From assembly GCA_025716855.1 (NCBI GenBank), contig JAIXMQ010000090.1:21838-85837 (forward strand): a DNA stretch of 64,000 nt. The letters are read 5' to 3'. The notes beneath the pieces were generated by a model. It saw only the letters and a program-made list of their open reading frames with translations, was not told where the DNA came from and ran no database searches. The position numbers were made by a program, and so were the translations under genes. Below, in pieces: positions 23,427 to 36,428 of the stretch (positions are counted from its first letter, which is position 1; each line of letters begins with the position of its first letter). Source of the DNA: Pilaira anomala (lineage: Eukaryota > Mucoromycota > Mucoromycetes > Mucorales > Mucoraceae).

Positions 23427-24409
23427 TTAGTTCTTGGTACATTCGCCACCGCGACAATCACCCTTACAATCTCTTTGGGTTCTGCAACAGGCACCAGCGG
23501 GTCCCTTACCGTTCTTCTTACCGAAGTACTTCTTGACGGTACAGTCCTTGGAGGGGTTGTGGTCGTTATCACAGACACCATCGAAACAGCTACCGGTACA
23601 ATCCCATTGGGTTTCACAACAGTCACCTTCAATACCCCAACCGCTCTTCTTGGCAAAGATAGTGTTGTAGTTGTTACAGCTACCAGGGGCAGTAGTAGGA
23701 CAGGCGTTAACAGTGACGGTAACAGTGACAGTGGAGCCACCAGTGGGGACGGCAGTGACAGTAGTAGTGGTGGTAACGGGAGCAGCAGTGGTGGTACCGG
23801 CAGCAGCAGTGGTGGTAACAGCGGCGGAAGTGGTGGTACCGGCAGCAGCAGTGGTGGTAACAGCGGCGGCAGTGGTGGTGGTGGTGGTAACGGGCTTAAC
23901 AGTGGTGGTAGTAGTGGTAGGAGCAACAGTGGTGGTAGTGGTGGTAGTGGTTACAGGCTTAACTGTGGTAGTGGTAGTAGCGGCAGCACATTTATCGTTC
24001 TTGTGGTCAGCCCACCAGGCACAAGCACCAGCCCATTCAGCGTTGAATAACTCAGGGTCGTCACCAGCACAAGCAACCATACACATACCAGCAGTAGCCA
24101 TGAAGCTACCGTAGTTGGAGCTAGACTTATCACACATGACAGTAAGAGACTTGACGAATAATTCAGACTTGGAGTCCATGGTCCAGCCAGGAACAAACTT
24201 TTGACCGGCTTTCTATAAAATCATAAAATAAAAATAAAATGTTTAGGAAACGATATATGATATAAAGTATACTTTGAAATACTTACAACATTACAGGCAG
24301 TGAAACATTCAGTGGAAGGAGCGACGTTGTAAGAAGGGTTACAGTCAGCAGCGAAAGCAGAACCGACGAAGGTGGCAATGGCAGCGGTGATGGCAAAAGA
24401 GGTACGCAT
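23427..24409 (-). CDS. Secreted Thr-rich (mucin-like) protein with two C-terminal cysteine modules
   Basis: Exons 24287-24409 and 23427-24212 (74-bp intron) give 302 aa. A clear signal peptide (MRTSFAITAAIATFVGSAFA) is followed by a Cys-containing globular part (about residues 21-133, with GMCMVACAGDDPELFNAEWAGACAWW). Next comes a 100-residue Thr/Val/Ala/Pro linker of TTTTTVKPV and AAAGTTT type that should be heavily O-glycosylated. At the end two homologous modules share the pattern CC-x5-C-x3-C-x4-C: GDCCETQWDCTGSCFDGVC and GACCRTQRDCKGDCRGGEC. Each is preceded by Lys/Gly-rich sequence with one more Cys, giving six cysteines per module, so a small disulfide-knot fold is likely. There is no GPI signal, so the protein should be released or held in the wall. 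No known family is recognised with confidence; carbohydrate binding or an effector-like role is possible. Confidence 0.82.
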
Positions 24410-26651
24410 AATGATTGTTTAAGCTGTGTTGATTTGATAATAAAATAAAAAAAAGGAATTGTGCAAAAATAGGATCCTTTTTATATGAAATTCAACCCTT
24501 GTATTTTTTTCAATGTTACAATAGTTATATTTCAACCGCGTTAAAGTAAAAAACCAATTACAGGCGGATAAAAGCGGAAAACCTTATTCCTTCATTTGTC
24601 AAATCAATTTGATTCCCAGTGCAAAAAAAAACGTAACTTCAAAAAAGGTAATTTCAGAAGGTTACACTAAATGTACATGATCAGCCGTTTTATCAGATTT
24701 AACTATTGTTCCACTCAATCAGATATCTTTTTTTTTTATCTCAATTTTTTCAATCACTAATATTTTCACATATTTATTTTTGCTTTCATCATTATTTATA
24801 TCTTTTATTTCTTTTTAAATATTAAGTAGTTTCAATTATAAAAAAAAAATTATGCGCGATATTTGATGTAATTTTCGAAGATAAAAGTTTTTTGGATATA
24901 TAAAATACTATATAAATAAAATTTAGATCCTCTTGAGTGTATAGGATCTTATAGAATGGATCTCCGCGTAACTACACGAGTTTCTTTGCCATTCTCAAGA
25001 CGAAGAATAGTAAGAAGATTCGTGGTAGCACCAAAAAACGAAGCATCTGATAAGATTCTCATATCGGAATTTACAATCAGATAAAAAAAATCTCTGCTGT
25101 AAAAAACCATCTTGACTTAAAATAAATAACCAGATCAAGGAGCCCCAGTAAGTAGCTACCATCTTTTCGCGGGGATCAATTGCTAAAAATCAGAATCTTT
25201 TTTTTTTATTCCTTCGCGTAGGATTGGTTTAATTATTGATAATATATTACCAGTAAGCTGGTTTGATTATCTTCGGCTCTTTGGAACTGTGTAATCGAAA
25301 TAACCTTCAAAATAAAACTTAATAATAAAGACTCTAATTGTCACAAAAATGTTTGCCCGCAATGTCCATAATACTGCTATGGGCATATAAATAAATAAAA
25401 TAAAGGTCTGTAAAAATATAAACTCTTAACAAGCAAGACTTCTGTATTACATCTCTTCGTAATTTAAAAAGTCCTCGTTTTTTTATTTCCTTTATTAAAT
25501 ATCTATATCAAGCTGGGAAGGTATAAAAATATTTCTAGTACAAAACAAAAAAAACAGCTCTGATGTGCGTAGTACAGCCGGTATATTCATACGAATTTAG
25601 TCGAATAAACCTTTTTTTTTTTAAAAAAAAGAATAAGTATGGCTTTAAAGCACACAAAATTTATATAAAAAATCCATAAAAGACTATTTGGACAGGCTTA
25701 TATATATATAAAGCTTTAACTAGGAAGTGAGCTTACAGAAAGTAAATAATCTATTATTCAGCAATAATACAATCGAACTGAAGCCAGAAAAAAATCTGGT
25801 ATCTATAAAAACATGTATATGATGGCTAAACCGGCAGAAAAATTATAATACAGAAAGATATAATGAAACGGTGGCTAAATAATAATATCATACCATTACC
25901 AAAATCTTCGTTTTATTCTAAGGGGTAGTACTGAATAAATTACAGATTGATCGTAATACATGTTACAGAGACGCACAGAATTTCTTTTATATATAGAAAT
26001 CTTTTTAGAATACCTTTAATTCTTTATTTTAAGACTAGACATTTGTCATATATAAAATATACAGCCAATAACTACATTAAATGTATAAAATGATTTATCT
26101 GATTCGAAACTAAAAGTTTTTATTTTAAAATGCGTTTATCAATAGAAATTGAGCACGGGAACTACATAGTGACTAGAAATAGGTCGTTTATTATTATAAA
26201 GATGATATACCAAGTAGATTTGAGGTGCAGTTTACTGAAAACAGGCTAGTATGAAGTTGTTTAAAATTAAAAGACTAAGCCTAGAATATATGTCTTAAAT
26301 ATGGTGGGAAGAGCTCTTGTTAAAATTTTACTTAACACTTAAACCCAATACTTTCTCACTCTAAGAAGTAAAAGATTTCGACATATGTCGTAATTTTACT
26401 TCTTGTTAAAAACTTATTAGTTTCTTGAAAAAATACATAAAAAGATTGATAAATAATTTGCGTAGCATTTAATAATAGAAAGATAAACTTATATATTTCT
26501 GCGGCGCGGTACCTTTATGAGGTAACATATCGTAACAAACGTCATAATAACTATTTGTTATTATGAACACAAAAGATGAAGATAAAAATACTTGCTTATA
26601 AAACTTCAAGAGGATACTGAAATGACACAAATGTAGCAGTCGAATCAAATT

Positions 26652-26686
<35 letters not shown>

Positions 26687-28923
26687 GTGTCCGTCTAATT
26701 ATTGTATTAGAAAATTTGCATTATAGGACCTATCCGGTACTCGCTGGTCTCGATCATTTAAAATTTTTATTTGTCTTATGCAAAATAGAAGAAATAAGTA
26801 TTAAATTTAGGTTATGCAATATTTTACAAACAGTTAATTAATTTAATGGAGAGCAACCGTGAATGTTCTTTTTTAAAGAATTTATCAGGATTTACGTAAA
26901 AAGTAAACATATAATAAAAACGTTGTAACATTAGCATATGATTATGTCCTCAGTGTAACTTTGAGAGGTTTCAAATTAATTCGTGGAAAACAATGACTCG
27001 GGTCAATCGATTTGATTCTCAACTTATCGAGAGCAAAAAAAAAACACATTTAAGGAAAGCCGTATCCATCAAAATCGCTGTATCTTGAAGACGATTTTAT
27101 GTTCTTTGACAGGTTATTAGATACGAAGTGCATAAAAATGAGATAAATCGCACCAATAACTACTTTATTTAGATTTGTACCAAAGTAAACATTGATCGAA
27201 TACACAACTGTATTCAATAGAAACAGCTCATTAATTCCATCTAGTATTCTGAGTATGATTACTGATAAAAATATAGAAATCTTGGTAAAGCATTCGAAAA
27301 TGGTGTTACGATGTGTAACAATCTATAATGCAACTGAAGTAAGAAGTTATCAGATTTTTTAAAAAAAATCTATTGTACCACATTATTGCCCCGATCAAGA
27401 AGTTGAAAGTATTCCCTGTTTACAGTATTTATGCCAGATTCAAGTAATTATAATGAAGTCTGTGCTGGATATTGTGCTTCACTGGAATACTGCACATTAA
27501 AAGTCCACATTTTATCTGAAGGTAGCATTTTTACTATGCCACAAAAAAAACATCTTTGCTTCTTGATTGATTAACCCGGGAATAACACAGTAAAGTCTAT
27601 AATTAGAAAAATCAGTTGACGGCAAATATTATTAACGTAAATCTACCTTTCTTTCTATTTCAAAAATGACATCAGTACTCTTTTGGCTGAAACCTTGAGA
27701 TATATACCCCTTTATAATAATAAAAAAGTAAAAAAGTTAACTGACAATATCAAAGTTTTATTTGACTGGTTAATTATATATTTTTTTTTAGAGATATACA
27801 ATTACCTAGAAGTCTGACTATCTCTTCTTTTTACATCATCCTCTGCATTGAAAATAAGCTGTATCATTGTGATACTGTCGTGCAATTTACATTCATCGAC
27901 AATGTACATCTTTTTGTGATATATGCTTAAATTGGTTTTAATTGTCACGTTAGTACATTTGAGCTACGTCTATATACACTTATGTAAAAACTAACTGCCT
28001 AGAAACACATTATAAAAGTTATTGCTCGTATGTTTTAAAAACAAAAGCTATAGTTATTTTTTATTATAAATTACAATGTTTCGAGAAAAATTCAATCAAT
28101 AGATACTGTATTTTATAACGAAAAAGCGCAATGTATATAATTTTTCTATTTGGAAATGCATTAAGTATGAAATACATAATAGTATTTCGATGACCTCAAC
28201 GAAGTATCTTCTAAAGAAATTGGGCATATTTATTGAAAATTGATTCAATCATTACTTTGCAATGCAACAAATATATTTGAAACTCTTTAAAGCTTGCCAA
28301 GGTTGTATAATGAAAGTATTTGGTAAACCACTGGTTATATTGGTTATATTTTGTTGCGTTTGGATATCTTTGTTATACTGAATTTCTTATTACGAATTAA
28401 TAGTTGCTGTATATATATGTATTTCTACATTGGCCAAACTCTTGTTTAAACCAGATATACTCAAATTTCATCAGCAATAGCTTTGATAAAATTCTTTTAT
28501 ACTATTTTATTAATGTATTCTTAATGGCCTTTTTTCATTAATTAATGTCAACATATTTCACAGATAATTTCTATCTACTGCCTTGTCCTGACAGAAAATA
28601 CAAAGGCATACAAATAAATAGAGGATATATATGTGCATGTTTTAATTAGTTGAAGAAAAGAAATCATTTACTTGTCCATCTCTGATAAATGTCATAAGAA
28701 GCTTGTATGAATCCAGTTCATAAAAACTGTACCATCTACTAGTTTTTTTTTTACGCAATTTTTTTACGCAATTTTTTACATTGAGTTCTTGCATAAAAGT
28801 TCTAAATGACATGATTGTTTGGCTCTGTCGCTGTACAAAGACTTCATATTTTTTAAAAAAATAAAATTGTTATTGTTTGTTATTAAGAAAATGTACAATT
28901 TATTTTAGCAATAGTGCAGAATT
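24410..28923. other. Gene desert, 4.5 kb
   Basis: Very AT-rich with a T tract of 31 at 26655-26685 and no open frame of family resemblance on either strand. A 42-codon frame at about 24957-25085 is the only Arg/Val-rich stretch of note and is too short to support. I see no RNA gene. Confidence 0.5.
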
Positions 28924-29383
28924 TTAACTCAAACTAATATCTTGAGCAGAGGTAAATAACATTTCCATTTGGAATTGTAAAGCATAGGATTGATTTAACA
29001 TTCGCTTCAACTTGTCGGATGCAATAGCAGATTCCTGTTCGGTTAATGGAATTAATAATAAATAAAGAAAAGGTAAACTAGGAAACTAATACCCTTTGTA
29101 AATCTTCATGCTCTACAAGACAATCTTGTAATTGTTTTGAATCAACAGGCTTTACTTCCTTCAACTGGTTATTTTCCAGCCAAGTAACAGTTGATTTGAG
29201 AGAACTCATTAATTGTTCATATTCTTTGCGTGCTTTTTGTAGTTGAACAAGATCTGGTTCAACAGTTAATGAAGATGCTGAAGCGTCAGAAACTGTTTGA
29301 ATTATTTGTAACATTGTTTGCCATAAGTTTGAAAGTGTAACGAGTGCTTCGTTAGCGTTATTATAGACTTCCGCAGATGACAT
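28924..29383 (-). CDS. Small helical protein, tentatively Mediator MED30-like
   Basis: Exons 29093-29383 and 28924-29034 (58-bp intron, donor GTATTA) give 133 aa. The protein is nearly all helical: an N-terminal helix (ALVTLSNLWQTMLQIIQTV), a long central coiled coil (LVQLQKARKEYEQLMSSLKS) and a final helix (IASDKLKRMLNQSYALQFQM). Size, helix pattern and the Glu-Ser/Lys-Leu-Lys motif before the last helix resemble small head-module Mediator subunits, MED30 in particular, but also other small coiled-coil subunits. The ATG lies only 76 bp from the stop of the upstream O-methyltransferase on the same strand. Confidence 0.6.
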
Positions 29384-29459
29384 TATGTTTTTAAAAAAAG
29401 GATTATGAAAAAAGAGGAACGTGTTTACAAATTTTGCAAATACTTGACAAGCCGCAATA

Positions 29460-30459
29460 TTATTTATTTGTTACTTTACGTATCAATGACAAACCATCAA
29501 AGACAGGAAGGACAACGACCTCTACCCGCGGATCCTTAAAGACATGCTCATTAAAGGCAACTAGCTTATTAGCTTGCTTTTTTATATTTTTAGAAGCTTC
29601 AGGATCATCTTGCTTTGCAGCTTGCATATGAACTTGACCGTAAAACAATACTAATTAACAATATTAGTTACAACAATCATCAAATACAATATAATTTACG
29701 CTACCGTTATCAACAGCAATAATACCACGGTCAGTCAATAGGTCATGATCCATAATAGTGTCATAATAATTTAAATATCCACCTTTATCGGCGTCTATAG
29801 TTGCCAGAATGTTAGTATGTCTCGTGGTAACCTATTAAGTATAACTTACCAAGGAAGATGAAATCGTATTTGATTTTAGGAGACTGTTTAGCTAGCTCTA
29901 GTAAACTGCATAATGTAATTGTTAGCTCTATGTTGATTAGCATAGCTATTTAATTATAACAATACCTTTCGCCTGCTGGGCCTTCTTTAAATTTTACTTT
30001 GTCTTGAAGGTTAGCTGATTCAACGTGACGAGTCGCAATGGCAATATGCTTAGCTTCCAACTCCAGCGATAAAAGACTGGCATCTTGTAACAAAGCAGAG
30101 CCCATGGCGACACTAGAGGAGCCGGTATAGCCACCAATTTCAAGTACCTTATTAGGCCGTAAAATACTGACAAGTTGGGCAAGGAATTTACCTTGTACCT
30201 TACCTACCATCATATGAGCATTATCAAAGTTACTTCTCGTTTCTTCGTTGATCGCGTCAATGGCACCTTGATAAGGCTGTTTAAACGGAGTACTAACAGT
30301 GTCACAATAGGCGTCTTCTTCTGTTCTGAGCCTATTAGCAGAATTCGAGGCGGGATCGTCCGCCTGAATGGACGAGTAAATTCGCTTTGGCATAACTCGA
30401 ACGCGTTGGACGTTAAAAGCTAAAAAGGGTGTGAATGATCTGAAGACTAATCTGTTCAT
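29460..30459 (-). CDS. Class I SAM-dependent O-methyltransferase (CCoAOMT-like)
   Basis: Exons 29966-30459, 29850-29905, 29705-29794 and 29460-29650 give 276 aa in frame. The motifs in order are: SAM-binding motif I VLEIGGYTGSSSVAMG (about residue 118-133), the acidic LSLELEAKH at the second strand, DADKGGY (metal/SAM motif across the second intron) and DNVLFYGQV (metal-binding Asp-Asn). These are diagnostic of the caffeoyl-CoA/catechol O-methyltransferase family. The start chosen at 30459 gives an Arg-rich, acid-free N-terminus (MNRLVFRSFTPFLAFNVQRV) that looks like a mitochondrial presequence; an upstream in-frame ATG at 30561 is possible but adds an unlikely extension. The substrate is unknown; fungal members methylate small phenolics or act in ubiquinone-like chemistry. 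Confidence 0.85.
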
Positions 30460-31661
30460 TTTGAATAAAAAGATAGAATAGAGAGAAACGTGCGTCAATA
30501 TGCACAAGTACCCCCTGGGTTTTAACAGTATTGTTATTAGTTGTTCATTCTCACTGCGCATTTGAGTTCCATGTACAATTATGCACGCCCTGTAATATTT
30601 GTGACATTATCAAAGAATTTATTTATGGCCCCTTCGAGAACAGATATATATATATGTGTATAAAATTTGCTTACACGATCATCTTAATAATCCAACTTAA
30701 AATCAAATAGCTTATATAACTTATAACATAAATGGATAGAAGCCTGGTACCGCACCTCTACTGATAGATACGATTGCAGGTGGTGATAATAATTGCTGCC
30801 GTACAATAAACCTTACAATGAAGAGTCGGCCGAAAGAAGAACAGTATGAGAGTCGGTCAAATTAATTTAAGGAGATTAATGCCGCATGTAATTTACAAAT
30901 TTACCAACATGGGAAAATATCAGTAAAGCATGTGTTCTCAACGAGCTTGATCTGCTTTATCAAATTAATACAAATACAAACGTCACTTATTTAACTTCTC
31001 TGGAATTGTTCAATCTCGATGACTTTTTCGTCATTCAACGTTAGATTATTTCATATTACAAGAAGTTTAACTATCTCAACCGGATTGGTTTCGCTCTTCA
31101 ATAATTAATCTTTAAAACAGAAATAAGTACACCATTGAAGGTACTAGCAATGTACCACAAGCAGTAGAAAGAGAAGATGAGTATTCCAATGCATCACAGA
31201 CCTGTTATGTATTGCACAAAACTTCCTTGGGATTGAAACAGATAGTCTCGATTTATAAAATAAATTAATCGATTGAAAAATTCATCTGCCTATTTACCAG
31301 AAGAATATCTCTTCGATATCGTGATTAATAAAAGACTATCATTCCAAGAATTAAGAACAGATATATTCCACCGATATAATCTAGAAAGACTACTAAGAGC
31401 TTGTGAAAATAGCTAATGATGCACTTGACTCTGATTTACCTCTCCTGAAAACACCGTAAATCACGTTAAAGTACTAAAAAGATCCGAAATAAAACAATTT
31501 CTCTATTCCAGGAGAGCGAATAAATATTATCAATATCATGTTTCAAGATTTAACAACAACACAATATATATTTGGTAGCTGAAATATATGGATGTAAATG
31601 ATATATGACTTCTATTTTAATTATAAATACAAATTAAGAAGTAAATAAAGAATCTTTTCCT
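30460..31661. other. Intergenic region with an eroded coding stretch
   Basis: The shared space upstream of the O-methyltransferase (minus) and downstream of the MFS gene (minus). It contains the coding-like relic at 30885-31415 and otherwise nothing I can name. Confidence 0.5.
30885..31415 (+). pseudogene. Eroded coding relic, unknown family
   Basis: A plus-strand frame reads a natural-looking protein from about 30888 (NLPTWENISKACVLNELDLL) to 31100, broken by one TAG near 31043 and a TAA near 31102. A second stretch, about 31273-31415, reads YLPEEYLFDIVINKRLSFQE and ends in TAA. Codon composition differs from the AT-rich background. Length and breaks suggest a dead gene or transposon fragment; I do not recognise the family. 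Confidence 0.4.
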
Positions 31662-33717
31662 TTAAATAACTGTTTTCTGATCTTCACGCTTTTGACGTTC
31701 TGCTCTCCACGTAGGCCCATACTTTAATTCAAGAGATAAGATAGGCTTAGTCGAAAGCAAAAATAACGACGCTGCTGTAAAAAACCACCCAACACCTATT
31801 GAATCAATTCCAGGTTGTACAAGTAAGATAGAAGTGGCCCCTAATAAACATCTATATTTATATTTCGTTAATATAACTTTCCATTAACTATAAAGCTGTA
31901 TATAACTTACTTTGTAAGATTGTTTGATGCAGAAATTGTGGCAGAATTATCGGGGAATAAGTCAACTAGTAATGTACTGGTACCATTGAATGTTAATGAA
32001 CAAGAAGCTGACACTGTAATAAGGAGAGAAGATGTTTAATAAAGCATTTGTTTACATGTTTTTTTTTATATAACCTACATATGAAAGTTAATACAATAGG
32101 AATAGCGAGATGAACTTTATATTGGAAACACCACCCATATGCAATCATTGAAGCACTAAAAATGACACCACTAATCCATGTTGTTCCCATTCTAACTTGT
32201 TCTATTGGGAAGTCCAGATCAATTTTATGTCTATACCATAATTTTTAAATCAGTTATCTTCATTTTTTTAAAAATATATATCATTCGTCTTACCCTTGCA
32301 TATACTTTTCATAAGTACCAAGAGCTTTTGAAGTTTTTTTGAACTGCCAATCTAATGTTTTTCCAGAAAGATAAGAGCCAATAATACCTGCAATACCATT
32401 AGGAAGAAAGCACATGCCTACTTGAAACGAATTAAGCCCGTAATTATCGACCAGTAATCCAGTCATACTTGTAATAATACAATAAATTCCTGCATATTGA
32501 CAAGCATTATAAAATAAAAGAATAGCGACATCTTTTTCTTTAAGCACAGTGAACGATTGAAAGGGATTTGGGAAAGCAATACAACCTTTTCTTTTTATGC
32601 TAGTTTTAGTTTCTTCACTTGACGAAGTAGACTGAGCTTCACTAACGTCCACTTGGCTTTGTGATTGGTATAATGTTGTATTAGACTGCATATTATCATC
32701 TGACTGTATAATTTCTCCTATCTTTTTCTCTTCATCGCCTGCATTTTTAGCTTGAGATTTTTCGCTTCGATACTTTCTCCAAAACTGTAGTGGCGTAGGA
32801 TTTGCATAACCCGATCCGTTTCCTACAAGAGAGCGCAAAGTTTCAGGTAACCAAAAGACTTGTATAAGCCAAATAGGTGCCACTATAATTGCTAAAACCC
32901 AAAATATCCATCTAAAAATAAGTATTAAAAAAAAAGTCAATGATATTCTATTTGCATATTCTTTTGTATATGTAAAGTTACCTCCACCCAAGCGCGTAAC
33001 TAATAGCTCCACCTATAAACTTTAAGTTAATACCAATGTGTTTATATTTATGTTCATTATGAATATATACCTAAAGATGGGCCTATTAATGATCCTACAG
33101 TAGATCCCATAGATGATATACCAATGTTTCCTCCTCTTTCAGAAGGTAATGATATATCACCAATTGTACCAACACAAAGGGCGGTAGCAGAACTCGAGCC
33201 GACAGCTTGTAACATTCTAAGAATAAGTAAGCCCGCATAATTATTAGTGCATGCTAATCCGATACAAGAGCCCAAATAAATGAAAAATGTCACTATATAG
33301 ACAGGACGCCTTCCTATATTATCTGCTAGGCTTCCCCAGAATGATGGTGATACACCTTTAAATATCATATACATCGTGATGGTAAGGTTGACCATTGTTT
33401 CTGTGATATGCAAGTCCTATTGTTTTTTTATTAGATTAATACGGTGCCATGCTTTTTTATTTGTTACTTACATCTTCAATTAAGTTTACAGCTGGATAAT
33501 AAATATTAGATGAAAAAGCACTAAAAAAACCTGATATAGACACCGTTAAAACGATTACAAGTTTTTCTGTGCGTGTAAAAATTGAATATGGAATCTCCGG
33601 GATTTCATTATTATTAGTGCTATCATCATTTTTAACAATAGCTGACAATGACTCGTGAGAGACTTGAGTGGTAAGAGTATGATTTGATTGATTTGATTCT
33701 GCTTGATTTATACACAT
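31662..33717 (-). CDS. MFS multidrug transporter (DHA1/Qdr-like)
   Basis: Seven exons (33472-33717, 33071-33416, 32982-33012, 32294-32911, 32079-32230, 31911-32013, 31662-31851) join to 561 aa. After a cytosolic N-terminus of about 50 residues come about 12 membrane segments. MFS motif A ([12 protein letters not shown]) lies between helices 2 and 3, [15 protein letters not shown] is the helix-4 motif, and [16 protein letters not shown] is the antiporter motif C, marking a proton-coupled drug exporter. A hydrophilic loop of about 90 residues sits between helices 6 and 7. The third exon is only 31 bp. The last join uses acceptor TATAG before 31851 (reading KCLLGATS); a nearer AG would break the frame. 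Substrates of the Qdr-like branch include drugs and polyamines. Confidence 0.88.
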
Positions 33718-34595
33718 TTTACTATCTTAAAAAGAGCGGCAATAACAAAAAAAAAGGGGGGGGGAATATAATCCGTCGTTATGTAGATAGCTTTTGGATA
33801 TATGTGTATATATTACAAAAAAGCTCGAAAGCAATTAGATTCAAGAGAAGTATTTTTATTTTTTTGTTTTGAGAAAACATGATCTGTTTATAAACGTTTT
33901 GACGTCTCGGTGCTACCTTAATATACAAATAAGGAACGTACCGAATACAGTACTTACACTGTCCGCCTTCACTCAGATAAGTCTGCGTTTCGGTCTGCTC
34001 GAATAATTAGGGTAATCCCCCAATATTACTCCTGGTTAAGAAGTTTCTTACTGGTTACCACAATCAAAGGATGGATATAGTGTAACTCAACTCAAATGAA
34101 TTTGTCAGGCAGATACACATTATATTAAGTAGGAGATCATATTTAACATATAAATGAAAAGTGTATATATGTTTATAATATTCACAAGGTTGGCTAGTCA
34201 AATAAGAAATGACTTAGAAGCATGCAGAAAGCAAAGTTCTTTTTTCTTATAAACTAGGTCATAAAGATAAAATGATGCATAGGAAAAACATAGTGTAAAA
34301 AAAGTTTGAATTGATATTTTGCGGATCAAAACCCAAAAAATACAAAGACATGTGTGTTCGCCCCAGTTAGTTAATATTACCAAAATAGCATATTACGGTT
34401 GAGGCTTTTCAAATTTTTAAGCGTGGAGAAGTGCCACTTTTCTTAGAGACACAAAAAGTTCCTCACATGTTGCTGAACAAATTTGTGTATTTCCGATCAA
34501 CATTGGAAGGGGTGATGTAACAATGCTAATTAAAGAACATCAGCCTCGGTTTTATTTTTAGAGATACAATGGGTAACAGTATTCTATTAAAAAAG
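33718..34595. other. Intergenic, 0.9 kb
   Basis: The upstream region of the MFS gene and the 3' region of THI6, both on the minus strand. A run of nine Gs lies near 33762-33770. No gene. Confidence 0.55.
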
Positions 34596-36256
34596 CTACT
34601 GAAGAGAACGGAGTTTGGCATGACGTTTAATAAGTTCCGGAGAGTTAGAAATGTTGTATAATTCATCAATTAAGGCAGCACGGAAAGTACCAGGTCCATT
34701 GACGTACTCACGAACAGCAGAAATTTCAGACGCCACAGTTACAGTTAGGATAGCAGCGACAGTAGCCAATAAGTAATCGTCCTTATTTGCAGCGGCAAAA
34801 CAAGCAACGATTGAAGAGACCATGCAGCCACTACCTGTAATTAGAGGTAAATATGCATCGCCACTGTCAATCGCAAACACTCGGTTACCATCCGAGATAT
34901 AATCAGTAGGCCCGGTTAATCCAATGACGCAGTTATTTTGTTTTGCAAGTAATTTGACTGCATCCACCATCACCTTTTCTTCATTTTCTCCTACAGAATC
35001 AACGCCTCTTGATTTTCCTCCAAGACCAGCTAAAGATAAAATTTCGCCTGCGTTTCCTTTTATTACTGTGAGGTCACATTCATCTAAAAATCTTTGCGTG
35101 GTTTCTTTTCTATATGTTGTGGCACCACAGCCAACAGGGTCTAATACGACAGGATTATTATTACGTGCATTTACTTGTGCAGCTCGAATCATCATATCTA
35201 CGTCGTTTAAAGTCCCCATGTTTAATAACATTGCTCCATTTACCGCTGCAAGTTCTTCGAGCTCTTGGCCATTTGTCGACATGATAGGAGATGCCCCCAC
35301 AGCAAGTGTTGCATTTGCATTATCGTTGATAACAACATAATCTATTGATTAAATATATACATATAAGTCGATATAATACATCATGTTGATATTTATTTGC
35401 TAAACTTACTGGTAATATGATGAACCATAGGTGCTATTGTTCTTACGTTCTTGGCAGCTTGAACTGCAAAATCAAGAGCATCATCTACGGTCGTATTTAT
35501 CTTGACACCAACTGTGTTTAAACTTTTATTGATTACAGATGTTAATTCCTCACAAGCAATTCTGGGATCTTCAGCAGCCATAATAGCAGATACAATAGCA
35601 AGACCATCTACATGAATTTTACCTGTATCAGATCCCTCAATCAATCTGGAGGCATTCTTGGCACTAATACCACCAATTGCAACGGTAGGAATAGGATGCT
35701 CTTCCATAGATTTAAGAATAGCTTATTTTTAGGAGAAGAAATTAATATTTTCGCTATTGTTTACAAAGGCGTTGCATTTGCATTTTCTCTTACATTGCAG
35801 TCCTTCAACTTCCAAAGGAGTTTTAATATTCTTCTTTGTTGAAGTAAACCAAATAGCACCAATACCGAGGTAATCAGCACCGTCGCGAATGGCAATAGCT
35901 GCTTCTTCTTTCGTATTACAAGAAACACCAATAATCTTCTTAGGACCTAAAATAAGACGTGCTTGAGTTAAAGGCATATCGTCCTGACCGATATGAACAC
36001 CTTCAGCGTCAACAGCTAAAGCGACATCGAGACGATCGTTAATGAGTAAAGGTACACCGTACTTTCGAGTCAATTCTTTTACTTTGAATGCAAGTTCAAT
36101 AAAGGGGCCTGTCTCAGTATCTTTTTCACGTAACTGCACTAAAGTGACACCCCCTTCAAGAGCACGTTCAATTTGTCCAAGAAATGTTTTTCCTTCGGGG
36201 ACAAGGGAACGGTCTGTGACAAGGTAAAGACTATAATCGATTTTTTTAATAGACAT
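34596..36256 (-). CDS. THI6: Bifunctional thiamine-phosphate synthase / hydroxyethylthiazole kinase
   Basis: Exons 35794-36256, 35410-35721 and 34596-35341 give 506 aa, the usual size of fungal Thi6. The N-terminal half is a TIM-barrel thiamine-phosphate diphosphorylase: YLVTDR, VTLVQLREKD, LLINDRLDVALAV, GVHIGQDDMP, GVSCNT and, in exon 2, PTVAIGGIS. The C-terminal half is ThiM-type kinase: NYVVINDNANATLAVGASPIM, NPVVLDPVGCGAT, VIKGNAGEI, and LITGSGCMVSS, which holds the catalytic Cys. The protein phosphorylates hydroxyethylthiazole and joins HMP-pyrophosphate and thiazole phosphate to thiamine phosphate. The start lies 172 bp from the stop of HAS1. I looked for a TPP riboswitch in that gap and introns and saw none. 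Confidence 0.95.
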
Positions 36257-36428
36257 ATTATAAAATAAAGAGAGAAAAACAGATAAGAGTACTTTTAAAA
36301 AAAATATATATATGTAAAAAGTTCTTATCCAATTAAAAGTTGGGATTTTTTTTAAAAAAAAGGTCTAATAAATGTTTTTAATGTATTGAGATAAGGGAAA
36401 AAAGAAAGAGAAAAAGAGATGCAAATTA

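Noticed and set aside
23434..24114. Three long plus- and minus-strand frames rich in Val, Gly, Ser or Pro
   Set aside because: Shadows of the Thr-codon repeats in the secreted protein gene; low complexity and no start context.
24957..25085. Arg/Val-rich 42-codon frame
   Set aside because: Too short and isolated to support as a gene.
36257..36428. Possible TPP riboswitch upstream of THI6
   Set aside because: I looked for the conserved CTGAGA and pyrophosphate-helix motifs and found none in the gap or introns.
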